From Sediminibacterium sp. Gen4 (GTDB lineage: Bacteria; Bacteroidota; Bacteroidia; Chitinophagales; Chitinophagaceae), in NCBI GenBank assembly GCA_013391385.1, contig JACBFI010000027.1, positions 1 to 48,732 of the forward strand: a stretch of DNA of 48,732 nt, read 5' to 3'. Every line of letters begins with the position of its first letter. The stretch's first letter is position 1. A program made the position numbers and the translations under genes. The notes beneath the pieces were generated by a model. The model saw only the letters and a list, made by a program, of their open reading frames with translations, was not told where the DNA came from and ran no database searches. This document shows positions 8,431 to 16,989 of the stretch, piece after piece.

Positions 8431-8985
8431 TTAAGCCTGAGGTGGACGTTCTAAACGATTTACATAATCAGACAAATAAGCGGTTTCCTGATTCACAACA
8501 TGAACCTGACGCAGGTTAGCATCCCTAAACTGCCAGGAAAAAGAATGATCCCCGGTAAAGTCCAGAATAGAGAATTTCAGAACCGTATGCTGATTGGAAG
8601 ATTTTTGAGTATTGTTCGCATTGGTATAATCGCCTGCTAAGCGGAAAAAATCATCCCGCGCATTTCTGATACCGATCTTTTGAATATTCGGTACGCACAA
8701 TAATTCCAATGAGTCTTTATAGAAACGTCTTTTTACAAAATGATAGGTGATGCCATTGATATCCACTTCTCCCGATGCATTTTCAAACTGTTCCGAATTA
8801 CTACCATAAGGTGTGCTGGCTGGAACTTTGATGTGCAATAGCATGGCTTCATCGTAAATATCATCATAGAGATTTGCTTGAAATGCCTTATCAGAAGCTG
8901 TTTCCATATAATTCAACAGCATTCTGTAACCGCCCAAACTAAAGAGCAGTAAACTGAGGGATACTATCGTAGCAAGCCTTTTCAA
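8431..8985 (-). CDS. Hypothetical membrane-anchored protein
   Basis: A 184-residue protein with one hydrophobic N-terminal segment (about residues 5-24, IVSLSLLLFSLGGYRMLL) that could be an uncleaved anchor. The remainder is soluble: a conserved-looking stretch VDINGITYHFVKRRFYKDSLELLCVPN at about residues 73-99, given here in parts as VDINGITYHF and KRRFYKDSLELLC, and a Pro-rich end RPPQA. I recognise no enzyme motif; similar small proteins occur beside TonB-receptor genes in Bacteroidota (from memory, not checked). It begins 20 bases after the GH65 stop codon and precedes haloperoxidase-like lipoprotein 2, so it is part of the operon. Confidence 0.6.
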   Translation of the reverse strand: MKRLATIVSLSLLLFSLGGYRMLLNYMETASDKAFQANLYDDIYDEAMLLHIKVPASTPYGSNSEQFENASGEVDINGITYHFVKRRFYKDSLELLCVPNIQKIGIRNARDDFFRLAGDYTNANNTQKSSNQHTVLKFSILDFTGDHSFSWQFRDANLRQVHVVNQETAYLSDYVNRLERPPQA

Positions 8986-9005
8986 CCCATTAAAAATAAT
9001 TGTTT

Positions 9006-11039
9006 TTACTGAACTACCAAGGTTTTTTTATCAGGTCCGATACCGGTTAGTGTTAGTTTTTTCCAGTGTTTGGGTAATACCGATTTGATCTGTGTAATGC
9101 CCTTGGAAGTAATATCGATCCCTCCAAAACCCATCAAAACACTTTGTAAAATACCTCCAGCTCCCGTTGCGAAATATGGGTTGGTACCTCCTTTGGTTTC
9201 TGCAATGACCCTAAATGGAGGATTGAGATTCGGCTCATAGGATTCTTTGAAGAATTTTAAAGCTTTATCCGCATTCCCCAAACGGGCGTACAGCAGTGTA
9301 AAAATGGCTTGTGTCATGGCCGGTGTACCCTCATTGGGTACTCTTGTTTCATAATATTCCAGATCCTTCAATACTTGCTTGGGATCCGATACCTCTTTTA
9401 AAGGATAGGCCAACAGATTCACATCCCCCTGTTTAATACCTTCTCCCTGATAAGTAGCATGTTCTCTGGTAACACCGTTCTCCATTTTTAAAATTGGAAT
9501 ATTCTGCGCTACATGCAGCCAGTCTGCATCTGCTTTTACGCCAATCAATGCAGCCGCTTCTGTTGCATAGTTCAATACTGCTTTGGCTGCGGCATTGGTC
9601 CAGGCATTATTGTCAACGTTCTCTGCCCATTCATCTGCAGCTACTACATTTTTGATATCATATTTGCCCGCACCATTTCTCTCTACCCTACTTGCCCAAA
9701 AATCAGCGGTTTCTTTTAAGATTGGCCAGCCTCTTTCTTTCAGCCACTCTTTATCCTGTGTGACACAATAATAATTCCAGGCAGCAATCCCCACACATGC
9801 GGTGATATGGTGTTCAAATGGTCCACTCAACGCCCACACAGGTGTTTCTTCTACACCGGTAGCTGCACTTTCCCAAGGAAACATGGCTCCTTTATAACCA
9901 TGACTGAATGCATTCTTTTTAGCAGCCGCCAATCGATTGAATCGATACTCCACCATACTTTTAGCCATAGCAGGTTGTAGCACCAGCAATGCCGGATACA
10001 TCCATAATTCCGTATCCCAAAACACATGCCCATTGTATCCCAATCCACTCAATCCCATTGGGGATGGACTGTAATCTGTTCCTTCACGCGCAAAAGAATA
10101 CAAATGATACATCATGCTGTGAATATCCTGTTGCGCTTGTGGATCACCTTCGATCTGGATATCGCTTTTCCAAAGTTCTTCCCAGGCTTTTCCGTGAAAC
10201 GACAGTAAACGATCTCTGCCTTCCAGTTTGGCAAAAATGGTCATACGCTCTGCTTCATTCAATGCATCATCATGATGAGCACTGGTAATAGAAGATCCTG
10301 CAACCGAGTAGCGATAAGTGTTTCCGGCTTTCAAGGTTTTATTGAATTTCATCAAGTGCATGTTATTATCCCACATTTCATGTATCACACGCGGCTCTTC
10401 ACCATGCTTCTCTGAAAAAAGAAAAGTATTCGATGCACACATCAATAGTTTTCCTGTCGGACTCTTTGCTGATGAAGTAAGTAGGCTGATGGTCACATGT
10501 GGACGATCAATTTCATTGTAATAGTTCTGAACATCTTTTAGCGCATCAGGGGCTTCCATCACACTCGCTGCATTGATCAGGATATCTTTTTTTGCCTGTA
10601 TCGTCACATCCATCAGTACCGTAAATGGAAGATGGCGTAAGGAATAATAAGAATAGGTTACTGTAGCTTTATCACTATAATCAAAAGAGCAGGTAAAAGA
10701 TGCTTTTTTCATATCCAATTCCTGCTTCATATTGCTTACCTCCGATGCTGTGATATTTCTGCCATCAATTCCCAGTTGCATGTTCAACAAATTGAAACTG
10801 CGGAGAAAATTACTCACCCTGCCACGACCATACTGATCATATGCACCCGCCAATACCACTTCCTTTACTTTGAAGGGTTCAGGAGAGGAAACAATGCCAA
10901 TCATACCATTGGCTACTGTTACTCCATAGTAATTAGAGGGTGTTACGGAAGATACGGTGAGCTTCCATGGATCCTGAGATTTTACTGGTGCAATTCCAAT
11001 AAAAAAGATTAGCAGGTAAATCAAGTGCAATCGTTTCAT
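9006..11039 (-). CDS. Secreted glycoside hydrolase family 65 enzyme, likely alpha-glucoside hydrolase
   Basis: A 677-residue protein with a signal peptide (MKRLHLIYLLIFFIGIAPVKSQ, split as MKRLHLIYLL and IFFIGIAPVKSQ). Domain order is N-terminal beta-sandwich (to about residue 265), an (alpha/alpha)6 barrel (about 290-640) and a short C-terminal sheet. The barrel shows GHVFWDTELW and the general-acid motif AADEWAENVDNNAW with Glu470. GH65 phosphorylases bind phosphate where hydrolases place a second carboxylate; here Glu614 (VIAETKGG) fits that base. The two Glu are 144 apart, as I recall for the Flavobacterium kojibiose hydrolase FjGH65A (Glu472/Glu616). Kojibiose or a related alpha-glucoside is the best guess. 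First gene of the minus-strand operon, divergent from a VCBS lipoprotein gene. Confidence 0.8.
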   Translation of the reverse strand: MKRLHLIYLLIFFIGIAPVKSQDPWKLTVSSVTPSNYYGVTVANGMIGIVSSPEPFKVKEVVLAGAYDQYGRGRVSNFLRSFNLLNMQLGIDGRNITASEVSNMKQELDMKKASFTCSFDYSDKATVTYSYYSLRHLPFTVLMDVTIQAKKDILINAASVMEAPDALKDVQNYYNEIDRPHVTISLLTSSAKSPTGKLLMCASNTFLFSEKHGEEPRVIHEMWDNNMHLMKFNKTLKAGNTYRYSVAGSSITSAHHDDALNEAERMTIFAKLEGRDRLLSFHGKAWEELWKSDIQIEGDPQAQQDIHSMMYHLYSFAREGTDYSPSPMGLSGLGYNGHVFWDTELWMYPALLVLQPAMAKSMVEYRFNRLAAAKKNAFSHGYKGAMFPWESAATGVEETPVWALSGPFEHHITACVGIAAWNYYCVTQDKEWLKERGWPILKETADFWASRVERNGAGKYDIKNVVAADEWAENVDNNAWTNAAAKAVLNYATEAAALIGVKADADWLHVAQNIPILKMENGVTREHATYQGEGIKQGDVNLLAYPLKEVSDPKQVLKDLEYYETRVPNEGTPAMTQAIFTLLYARLGNADKALKFFKESYEPNLNPPFRVIAETKGGTNPYFATGAGGILQSVLMGFGGIDITSKGITQIKSVLPKHWKKLTLTGIGPDKKTLVVQ

Positions 11040-11070
11040 AATGCTTATTTTGCAAGTACTGACGTCTGCT

Positions 11071-11078
11071 CAAATTTA
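11071..11078 (-). promoter_or_regulatory. Candidate -7 box for the GH65 operon
   Basis: On the minus strand this reads TAAATTTG, an exact match to the Bacteroidota -7 consensus TAnnTTTG. It would start transcription about 25 bases before the GH65 ATG. A good -33 TTG is not obvious. On the plus strand the same 53-base gap holds TATTTTG at 11046-11052, a weaker box that would serve the divergent VCBS gene. Confidence 0.45.
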
Positions 11079-11092
11079 TTCTAAAACCCTGT

Positions 11093-14000
11093 ATGAAACA
11101 TATTTTTATTATCGCAATCGTTTGCGTCTTCGGGCTGGCCTGTTCTCAATCTACCAGCTTACTGCAAGAGGTAGATCCTGAAAAATCAGGGTTGCAATTT
11201 TCCAATACCATCATTGAAAACCAAGAACTGAATGTACTGAATTATGAATACATCTATAATGGTGGCGGCGTTGGCATTGGCGACTTTAATAATGACAGCT
11301 TACCGGATATTTACTTCACAGGTAACAGAACCCCCAATAAACTTTTTCTGAATAAAGGGAATTTGAAGTTTGAAGACATCACTGAACAAGCGGGTGTGAG
11401 TGGCAATGGGAAATGGAGTAAAGGAGCCAGTATCATTGATATCAACAATGATGGGCTATCGGATATCTATGTTTGTGCAGCTGTTTTATCAGATAGCAAT
11501 GCCAGAAAAAATCTCTTGTATGTGAATCAGGGAGTAAATGCAACAACCGGCATCCCTGTATTTAAAGAAATGGCGAAAGAATATGGACTGGATGATGTAT
11601 CGAATACCCATATGGCTGCTTTCTTCGATTATGATAATGATGGAGATCTCGATGTATATCTTTTGGTGAATGATCTTGACGGTACTTATCCGAATGAATT
11701 TCGCCCCATTCGTAAAGATGGCAGTTGGCCTAATACAGATAAGTTGCTAGAGAATCGATTCGACTCTACACTTCAACACCCCGTGTATACAGATGTTTCA
11801 GCAAAAGCAGGTATTTTGATTGAAGGTCATGGTTTGGGTGTGAGTATTGCTGATATCAATCAAGATGGATGGAAAGATATTTATATCAGCAATGATTACT
11901 TATCCAATAATATTCTCTACATCAATAATAAAAACGGAACCTTCACTGATCAATGTGCCACTTACTTGAAACATACCAGTAAGAACGCCATGGGTAATGA
12001 TATTGCAGACATCAATAATGACGGTTTAGCTGATATCATTGAAACAGATATGATGCCCGCTGATAACTATCGACAAAAAATGATGCATTCGGATATCAGT
12101 TATCAGACATTTCAAAACAGCGATCGTTATGGATATATGTATCAGTATCCAAGAAATACTTTACAACTGAATCAGGGATTGATCTCACAAAAGAATGATT
12201 CACTACGTAGACCAGCATTTAGCGAGATCGCTTATTTCAGTGGTGTAGCACATACCGACTGGAGTTGGGCGCCTCTTCTTTTTGATGTCAATAATGATGG
12301 ATGGAGAGACTTGTTTGTTACAAACGGACTTCCCAAGGATATGTCAGATAAAGATTTCATGTCGTACAGAAGCAATGCTGTAGCCAATGCGCCGCTTGAA
12401 GAAGTATTAAAACAATTACCTGTGGTAAAAATCAGCAACTATGTTTTTCAAAACAATGGAGATCTGAGTTTTACCGATCGAACCAAGGAATGGGGAATTG
12501 ATTTCCCTACATTTTCAGCAGGGATGGCTTATGCAGATCTTGACGGAGATGGTGATTTGGATGTTGTGATCAACAATACCAATATGCCTGCTACATTATT
12601 AGAGAACAAAGAACGCCAGCAAAAAGAGCCTTCAAATTTTATTCGTATCGGGTTAACCGGTACCGCTCAAAATATTTCCGGTTTAGGTGCATGGGTACAT
12701 GTGTACGCAAAAGGTATGCATCAGGTAATTGAACATTCGCCCTATCGTGGTTATTTATCTACCATAGAAAACACCCTTCATTTTGGTATCGCGGATCATA
12801 CCAGTATTGATTCTATTCGTGTGATATGGCCGGATGGCACATCAGAAATAAGAAAAAATATACCAGCTAATCAGATCCTTCGTTTTTCAATAAGCAATGC
12901 CGGTCTTTATGATCAAGCTTCACCTGCTGCAACAATGACTTTATTTGAAGATATTACTGCTGCCAGTGGTGTGAACTATGGATTCTCTGAAGTTGACTTT
13001 ATTGATTTTGATATCCAACGTTTATTATTACACAAGCTCACACAATATGGTCCCTCTCTTGCCGCCGGAGATTTGAATGGAGATGGGAAAGATGATTTTG
13101 TTGTGGGTGGAGGTTCTCCTTTTCATGCATCTACTTTTATTCAGGGTGCAAATGGACGTTTTACAAGAAACTATTTACCCGGTTATAAAAGTCCGCAATA
13201 CCAAGATGATGCAGGTATTAGTTTATTAGATGCTGATGGTGATGGCGATCTGGATATTTTCATTGTTTCAGGTGGTGCAGAAAATCAACCTCAGACGAAA
13301 GCTTATACCGATCATTTCTATCTCAATGATGGCAAGGGGAATTTTACAGAACTCACGGCTGACTTTACCAATAATCGCACTACTAAAAGTTGTATCAGTG
13401 CTTTTGATTATGATCAAGATGGGGATCTGGACCTCTTTATAGGCGGAAGGGTGATACCCGGAAGGTATCCGATGCCTACCAATAGTTTTATCTACAGAAA
13501 TGATTCTGAGAAAGGTAAAGTTGTGTTCACAGATGTTACGTCCAAAGTAGCCCCTGATCTTTTGAATATTGGTATGATTACAGCTGCTTTATGGACTGAT
13601 GCTGATGCAGATGGTAAAACCGATCTTTTACTAGCTACTGATTGGGGGAGCATCCAATTATTAAAAAATACGGGTACCGGTTTTAAGAAAACCAATACTT
13701 CCCTTACCGCCTTTACCGGATGGTGGAACAGTCTTGTTGCAGTTGATTTGGATAATGATGGTGATATGGATTATGTAGCGGGCAATTATGGACGCAATGG
13801 TTTTTTACAGGCTTCTGAACAATACCCGCTAAAAGTATACGCCAAAGACTTTGATAACAACTCCAGCTTAGATGTTGTATTCAGCCATTGGCTACCCAGT
13901 ATTATTTACGGTGAGAAAAAAGAATATCCTGTTGCAGGAAGAGATCTGATATTGAGAGAAATGAGCGTATTAAAAGAGCGTTTCCCAAATTATGCCGGAT

Positions 14001-14641
14001 ATGCTAAAACAGAAATGACCCAATTATTTTCACCGGAAGTATTAAAAGATGCCTATCAATTAAGCGCGAATTATTTACAAAATTGCTGGATTGAAAATAA
14101 AGGATCCTTAAACTTTGAAATGCATGCTTTACCTGCTGCTGCACAAATGGGACCTGTATACGGAATCATCGCACGAGATCTTGATATGGATGGGAGAAAA
14201 GATTTGATACTTACCGGTAATGAGTATTCGATGGCTCCCTATCTTGGCAGACAAGATGCGTTGAATGGTTTGGTACTATTGAATAAGCAGAACAATGTAT
14301 TTGAAGCCCAATCAATAGCAGCATCCGGTTTTTATACACCTGCCAATGGAAGAAGCTTGGTGGAACTGGTCATTCAGAATCGTTTAAGCGTTATTGCAGG
14401 GCAAAACAGAGACATGCTTAAGATGTTCAGTTTACAAAATAATAACGGTTCTTTTGTAAAAGTGAATCCACTTGAAACACATGCAATCGTTTATTTAAAA
14501 GATGGAAAGAAAAGAAAAGAAGAGTTTAGTTGGGGACAAGGCTTTCTTTCTCAATCTACAAACTATATGCATTTGAATCCCAGCATAGCATCAGTTGATA
14601 TTTTTATAGGTACTAAAAAAAGCCGAACACTAAAACCCTGA
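11093..14641 (+). CDS. VCBS/FG-GAP repeat lipoprotein with ASPIC/UnbV domain (1)
   Basis: A 1182-residue lipoprotein (lipid Cys17 in FGLAC). It contains many FG-GAP/VCBS calcium loops, such as GDFNNDSLPDI, DINNDGLSDI, DYDNDGDLDV and DLDGDGDLDV, in two sets. An ASPIC/UnbV domain lies between them at about residues 515-590 (RGYLS...LHFGIADH...VIWPDG). Such repeats fold as beta-propellers that bind Ca2+ and are usually exposed and adhesive or scaffolding; human CRTAC1 is a distant relative. No catalytic residue is visible. It shares architecture with the proteins encoded at 16990-20334 and 20331-23663, and is followed 5 bases later by haloperoxidase-like lipoprotein 3, so the two are co-transcribed. 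Confidence 0.82.
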   Translation: MKHIFIIAIVCVFGLACSQSTSLLQEVDPEKSGLQFSNTIIENQELNVLNYEYIYNGGGVGIGDFNNDSLPDIYFTGNRTPNKLFLNKGNLKFEDITEQAGVSGNGKWSKGASIIDINNDGLSDIYVCAAVLSDSNARKNLLYVNQGVNATTGIPVFKEMAKEYGLDDVSNTHMAAFFDYDNDGDLDVYLLVNDLDGTYPNEFRPIRKDGSWPNTDKLLENRFDSTLQHPVYTDVSAKAGILIEGHGLGVSIADINQDGWKDIYISNDYLSNNILYINNKNGTFTDQCATYLKHTSKNAMGNDIADINNDGLADIIETDMMPADNYRQKMMHSDISYQTFQNSDRYGYMYQYPRNTLQLNQGLISQKNDSLRRPAFSEIAYFSGVAHTDWSWAPLLFDVNNDGWRDLFVTNGLPKDMSDKDFMSYRSNAVANAPLEEVLKQLPVVKISNYVFQNNGDLSFTDRTKEWGIDFPTFSAGMAYADLDGDGDLDVVINNTNMPATLLENKERQQKEPSNFIRIGLTGTAQNISGLGAWVHVYAKGMHQVIEHSPYRGYLSTIENTLHFGIADHTSIDSIRVIWPDGTSEIRKNIPANQILRFSISNAGLYDQASPAATMTLFEDITAASGVNYGFSEVDFIDFDIQRLLLHKLTQYGPSLAAGDLNGDGKDDFVVGGGSPFHASTFIQGANGRFTRNYLPGYKSPQYQDDAGISLLDADGDGDLDIFIVSGGAENQPQTKAYTDHFYLNDGKGNFTELTADFTNNRTTKSCISAFDYDQDGDLDLFIGGRVIPGRYPMPTNSFIYRNDSEKGKVVFTDVTSKVAPDLLNIGMITAALWTDADADGKTDLLLATDWGSIQLLKNTGTGFKKTNTSLTAFTGWWNSLVAVDLDNDGDMDYVAGNYGRNGFLQASEQYPLKVYAKDFDNNSSLDVVFSHWLPSIIYGEKKEYPVAGRDLILREMSVLKERFPNYAGYAKTEMTQLFSPEVLKDAYQLSANYLQNCWIENKGSLNFEMHALPAAAQMGPVYGIIARDLDMDGRKDLILTGNEYSMAPYLGRQDALNGLVLLNKQNNVFEAQSIAASGFYTPANGRSLVELVIQNRLSVIAGQNRDMLKMFSLQNNNGSFVKVNPLETHAIVYLKDGKKRKEEFSWGQGFLSQSTNYMHLNPSIASVDIFIGTKKSRTLKP

Positions 14642-14646
14642 TACTT

Positions 14647-15966
14647 ATGAAAATTCATTATCAGCTTTGGTCTTTTCTTTTGCTTGCGGTAACTGCTGTT
14701 ACAATTGGTTGTCACCCCCCCAAGGAAAGAGACCTCACTAAGCTCCAGGAACTTCAGTATCAGTGCGTACAGCATCTCACCGATGTGATTGTGTATGATA
14801 TCGTAAATCCACCTGTAGCCAGCAGAATGTATGCATATAGTACCCTTGCTTATTATGAAGCACTGCAACCTACCGATCCCTCTTATGCAAGTTTATTACC
14901 TAAGCTTCATGGATTTGCAGAGCTATCGCTTACTGATACCAACCAGCGACGTGATTATAGGCTATCTGCTGTCATTGCATTTATGAAAGTGGCGGAAGCT
15001 TTGGTGTTTTCAAAAGATAGTATCAGAGCAGCGCGAGAAGAATTAGTAGATTATTTCAGTGATCTGGATCAAGAAGTATATACCAATTCCATTGGTTGGG
15101 GTGAAACAGTTGCTAATACTATTTTGGGGAGGGCTTCTAAAGATGGATATAAGCTAACACGCGGTATGCCAAAATTTAGCGTACTGAAAGAAACAGGCAT
15201 ATGGCAACAAACGCCGCCTGATTATGAAGAAGCTGTTGAACCCAACTGGAGATTGATTCAACCTCTTTTATTAGACTCTGCTTCACAATTCAAACCTGTT
15301 AGACCACCAGCTTATAATATGAATGCTTCCAGTCAGTATTATAAAGAAGTGAAAGAAGTATATGATATAAGTCAGCACCTTACAGAGGAACAGAAACTGA
15401 TCGCCCGTTTTTGGGATGATAATCCTTTTGTTTCAGAACACAAGGGACATTTAACCTATGCCAATAAAAAAATGACCCCTGTAGGTCACTGGATGGGTAT
15501 TACAGGAATATTGAGTAATCAATCAAAAAAAACGACACTGGATATCGCACGGGTTTATGCATTAACAGCTGCTGCTATTTTTGACGGATTCATTTCAACA
15601 TGGGAAGAAAAATACACCAGCAAAACCGTTCGCCCGGTAACAGTAATCCGTGAATATTTTGCTTCTGAATGGAATCCTATTTTACAAACACCTCCTTTCC
15701 CGGAATATACCAGCGGACATAGTGTTATTTCAGCTGCCGCCGCATCTGTTCTTGCTGCAGTATTTGGTAATAACACAGCTTTCAGGGATACCACAGAATT
15801 ACCCTATCTTGGATTGGAAAGAAGTTTCAGTTCATTGCAGGCTGCTTCTGACGAAGTAAGTATGAGTAGAGTTTATGGTGGTATTCACTATCGTTCAGCG
15901 GTGATGAATGGACAAAAACAAGGTCAGCAAATTGGTGATTATTTTATCGGCACTTTCTTAAAATAA
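14647..15966 (+). CDS. PAP2/vanadium-haloperoxidase-like lipoprotein 3
   Basis: A 439-residue lipoprotein (lipid Cys22 in VTIGC). The oxyanion site is Lys322/Arg329 (K-x6-RP), Ser356-Gly357-His358 and Ser407-Arg408 with His414; the last Asp of the PAP2 signature is Ala418. These are the residues needed for phosphate or vanadate binding, so it is the most conventional of the two 440-residue paralogues. Its residue numbering matches the lipoprotein encoded at 7049-8374 exactly through the active site, showing a recent or constrained duplication. The stop of the VCBS gene lies 5 bases upstream, implying a VCBS-VHPO functional pair. Phosphatase versus haloperoxidase activity cannot be decided from sequence. 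Confidence 0.8.
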   Translation: MKIHYQLWSFLLLAVTAVTIGCHPPKERDLTKLQELQYQCVQHLTDVIVYDIVNPPVASRMYAYSTLAYYEALQPTDPSYASLLPKLHGFAELSLTDTNQRRDYRLSAVIAFMKVAEALVFSKDSIRAAREELVDYFSDLDQEVYTNSIGWGETVANTILGRASKDGYKLTRGMPKFSVLKETGIWQQTPPDYEEAVEPNWRLIQPLLLDSASQFKPVRPPAYNMNASSQYYKEVKEVYDISQHLTEEQKLIARFWDDNPFVSEHKGHLTYANKKMTPVGHWMGITGILSNQSKKTTLDIARVYALTAAAIFDGFISTWEEKYTSKTVRPVTVIREYFASEWNPILQTPPFPEYTSGHSVISAAAASVLAAVFGNNTAFRDTTELPYLGLERSFSSLQAASDEVSMSRVYGGIHYRSAVMNGQKQGQQIGDYFIGTFLK

Positions 15967-15998
15967 ATATTGAAATAGCATTAAGAGTCTTGACTCTA

Positions 15999-16030
15999 TT
16001 GATTTTGTTTCAACCTAACCAGTATTTTTG
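15999..16030 (+). promoter_or_regulatory. Candidate promoter for the SRPBCC-like gene
   Basis: TATTTTTG at 16023-16030 matches TAnnTTTG exactly, and a TTG at 15999-16001 lies 21 bases upstream, a usual -33/-7 spacing in Bacteroidota. Predicted start of transcription is about 20 bases before the ATG at 16056. A small AGAGTC/GACTCT hairpin just upstream may end the preceding transcript. Confidence 0.45.
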
Positions 16031-16055
16031 TGTAGCAAAAAAATGAAGAGATTTT

Positions 16056-16985
16056 ATGAAGCGTTTTTTTTATGTGGTTATCGTATTGGGAATTTTAGCA
16101 ACAGGTATTGGATTTTTTCTACCATCAAATCAAATGAAAAGTATGACTGCTAATGCTACTACACCCTTTGATGGAGTTTCAAGAGTAATCGTCAATAAAC
16201 ATTATTGGAAAAACTGGTGGCCCGGTACAGTACTTAATGATAGTACCTTGGTATTTGAGAATACTGAACTGCATATTGATATGTTATTACTCAATGGCTT
16301 TAAAGCAAAGTCGTTGAATACAAATATTCCTGCTTTTCTAGATCTACAAGCTATTGCTACGTACAATTCTGAAACAGCTTTGACATTCAATACAAGCTTT
16401 AGCTTCTCTAACAACCCTTTTATTAGACTTTATCAGTACATATTGTATCGTTCCGAACAAAAAAAGTATGAGCAACTATTCAAGAACCTAAGTCTTTCTT
16501 TTTCCAATGTGAAAAGAGTGTATGGATTTGATATCCAAATGGGAAAAGTACCTAATGCTTATTATGTATCAGTAAAAACCTATCTGGATCATTATCCAAC
16601 AACAGAAGAAGTATATGCGAGTATAGGTGAGGTCACAAATTTTATTCAATCACAAAATAGCAAAGTGATGAATGAACCTATCTTTAATGTTTTTAAAGAA
16701 GCAGAAAATAAATACCTGTTAATGGTTGCTGTAGCATCTGATCGAGAAATACCTACGCAAGGAAAGTTTCTTCAGAAGAATATGATGCTAGGCAATATCG
16801 TGGTTGCAGGAGTGAAAGGAGGCTACGACGCCATCAATCAATGTAAAGAAGCTGTTCAGTTTTATGTGAGCGACTTCAGAAAAGTGTCTCCGGCTATTGC
16901 ATTTGAAAGATTGATCACCAATAGGCTACAGGAAAAAGATAGCAGCAAATGGATCACTACGATCAACTATCCTGTATTTCAATAA
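16056..16985 (+). CDS. SRPBCC / effector-binding-like membrane-anchored protein
   Basis: A 309-residue protein with one N-terminal hydrophobic segment (residues about 4-24, FFYVVIVLGILATGIGFFL). The next 120 residues resemble the SRPBCC (polyketide-cyclase-like) ligand fold, including the family-like phrase HYWKNWWPG. Residues about 170-305 resemble a GyrI-like effector-binding domain ending in a typical YYPV/NYPVF motif. Such proteins bind small hydrophobic molecules, and many are uncharacterised. It is 89 bases after haloperoxidase-like lipoprotein 3, apparently with its own promoter, and is convergent with the VCBS gene ending at 16990. The domain call is by eye and needs a profile search. 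Confidence 0.55.
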   Translation: MKRFFYVVIVLGILATGIGFFLPSNQMKSMTANATTPFDGVSRVIVNKHYWKNWWPGTVLNDSTLVFENTELHIDMLLLNGFKAKSLNTNIPAFLDLQAIATYNSETALTFNTSFSFSNNPFIRLYQYILYRSEQKKYEQLFKNLSLSFSNVKRVYGFDIQMGKVPNAYYVSVKTYLDHYPTTEEVYASIGEVTNFIQSQNSKVMNEPIFNVFKEAENKYLLMVAVASDREIPTQGKFLQKNMMLGNIVVAGVKGGYDAINQCKEAVQFYVSDFRKVSPAIAFERLITNRLQEKDSSKWITTINYPVFQ

Positions 16986-16989
16986 TCTA

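Noticed and set aside
3276-15966. Calling the three VHPO-like proteins true bromo- or chloroperoxidases
   Set aside because: The same residues serve phosphatases; sequence alone does not separate the activities.
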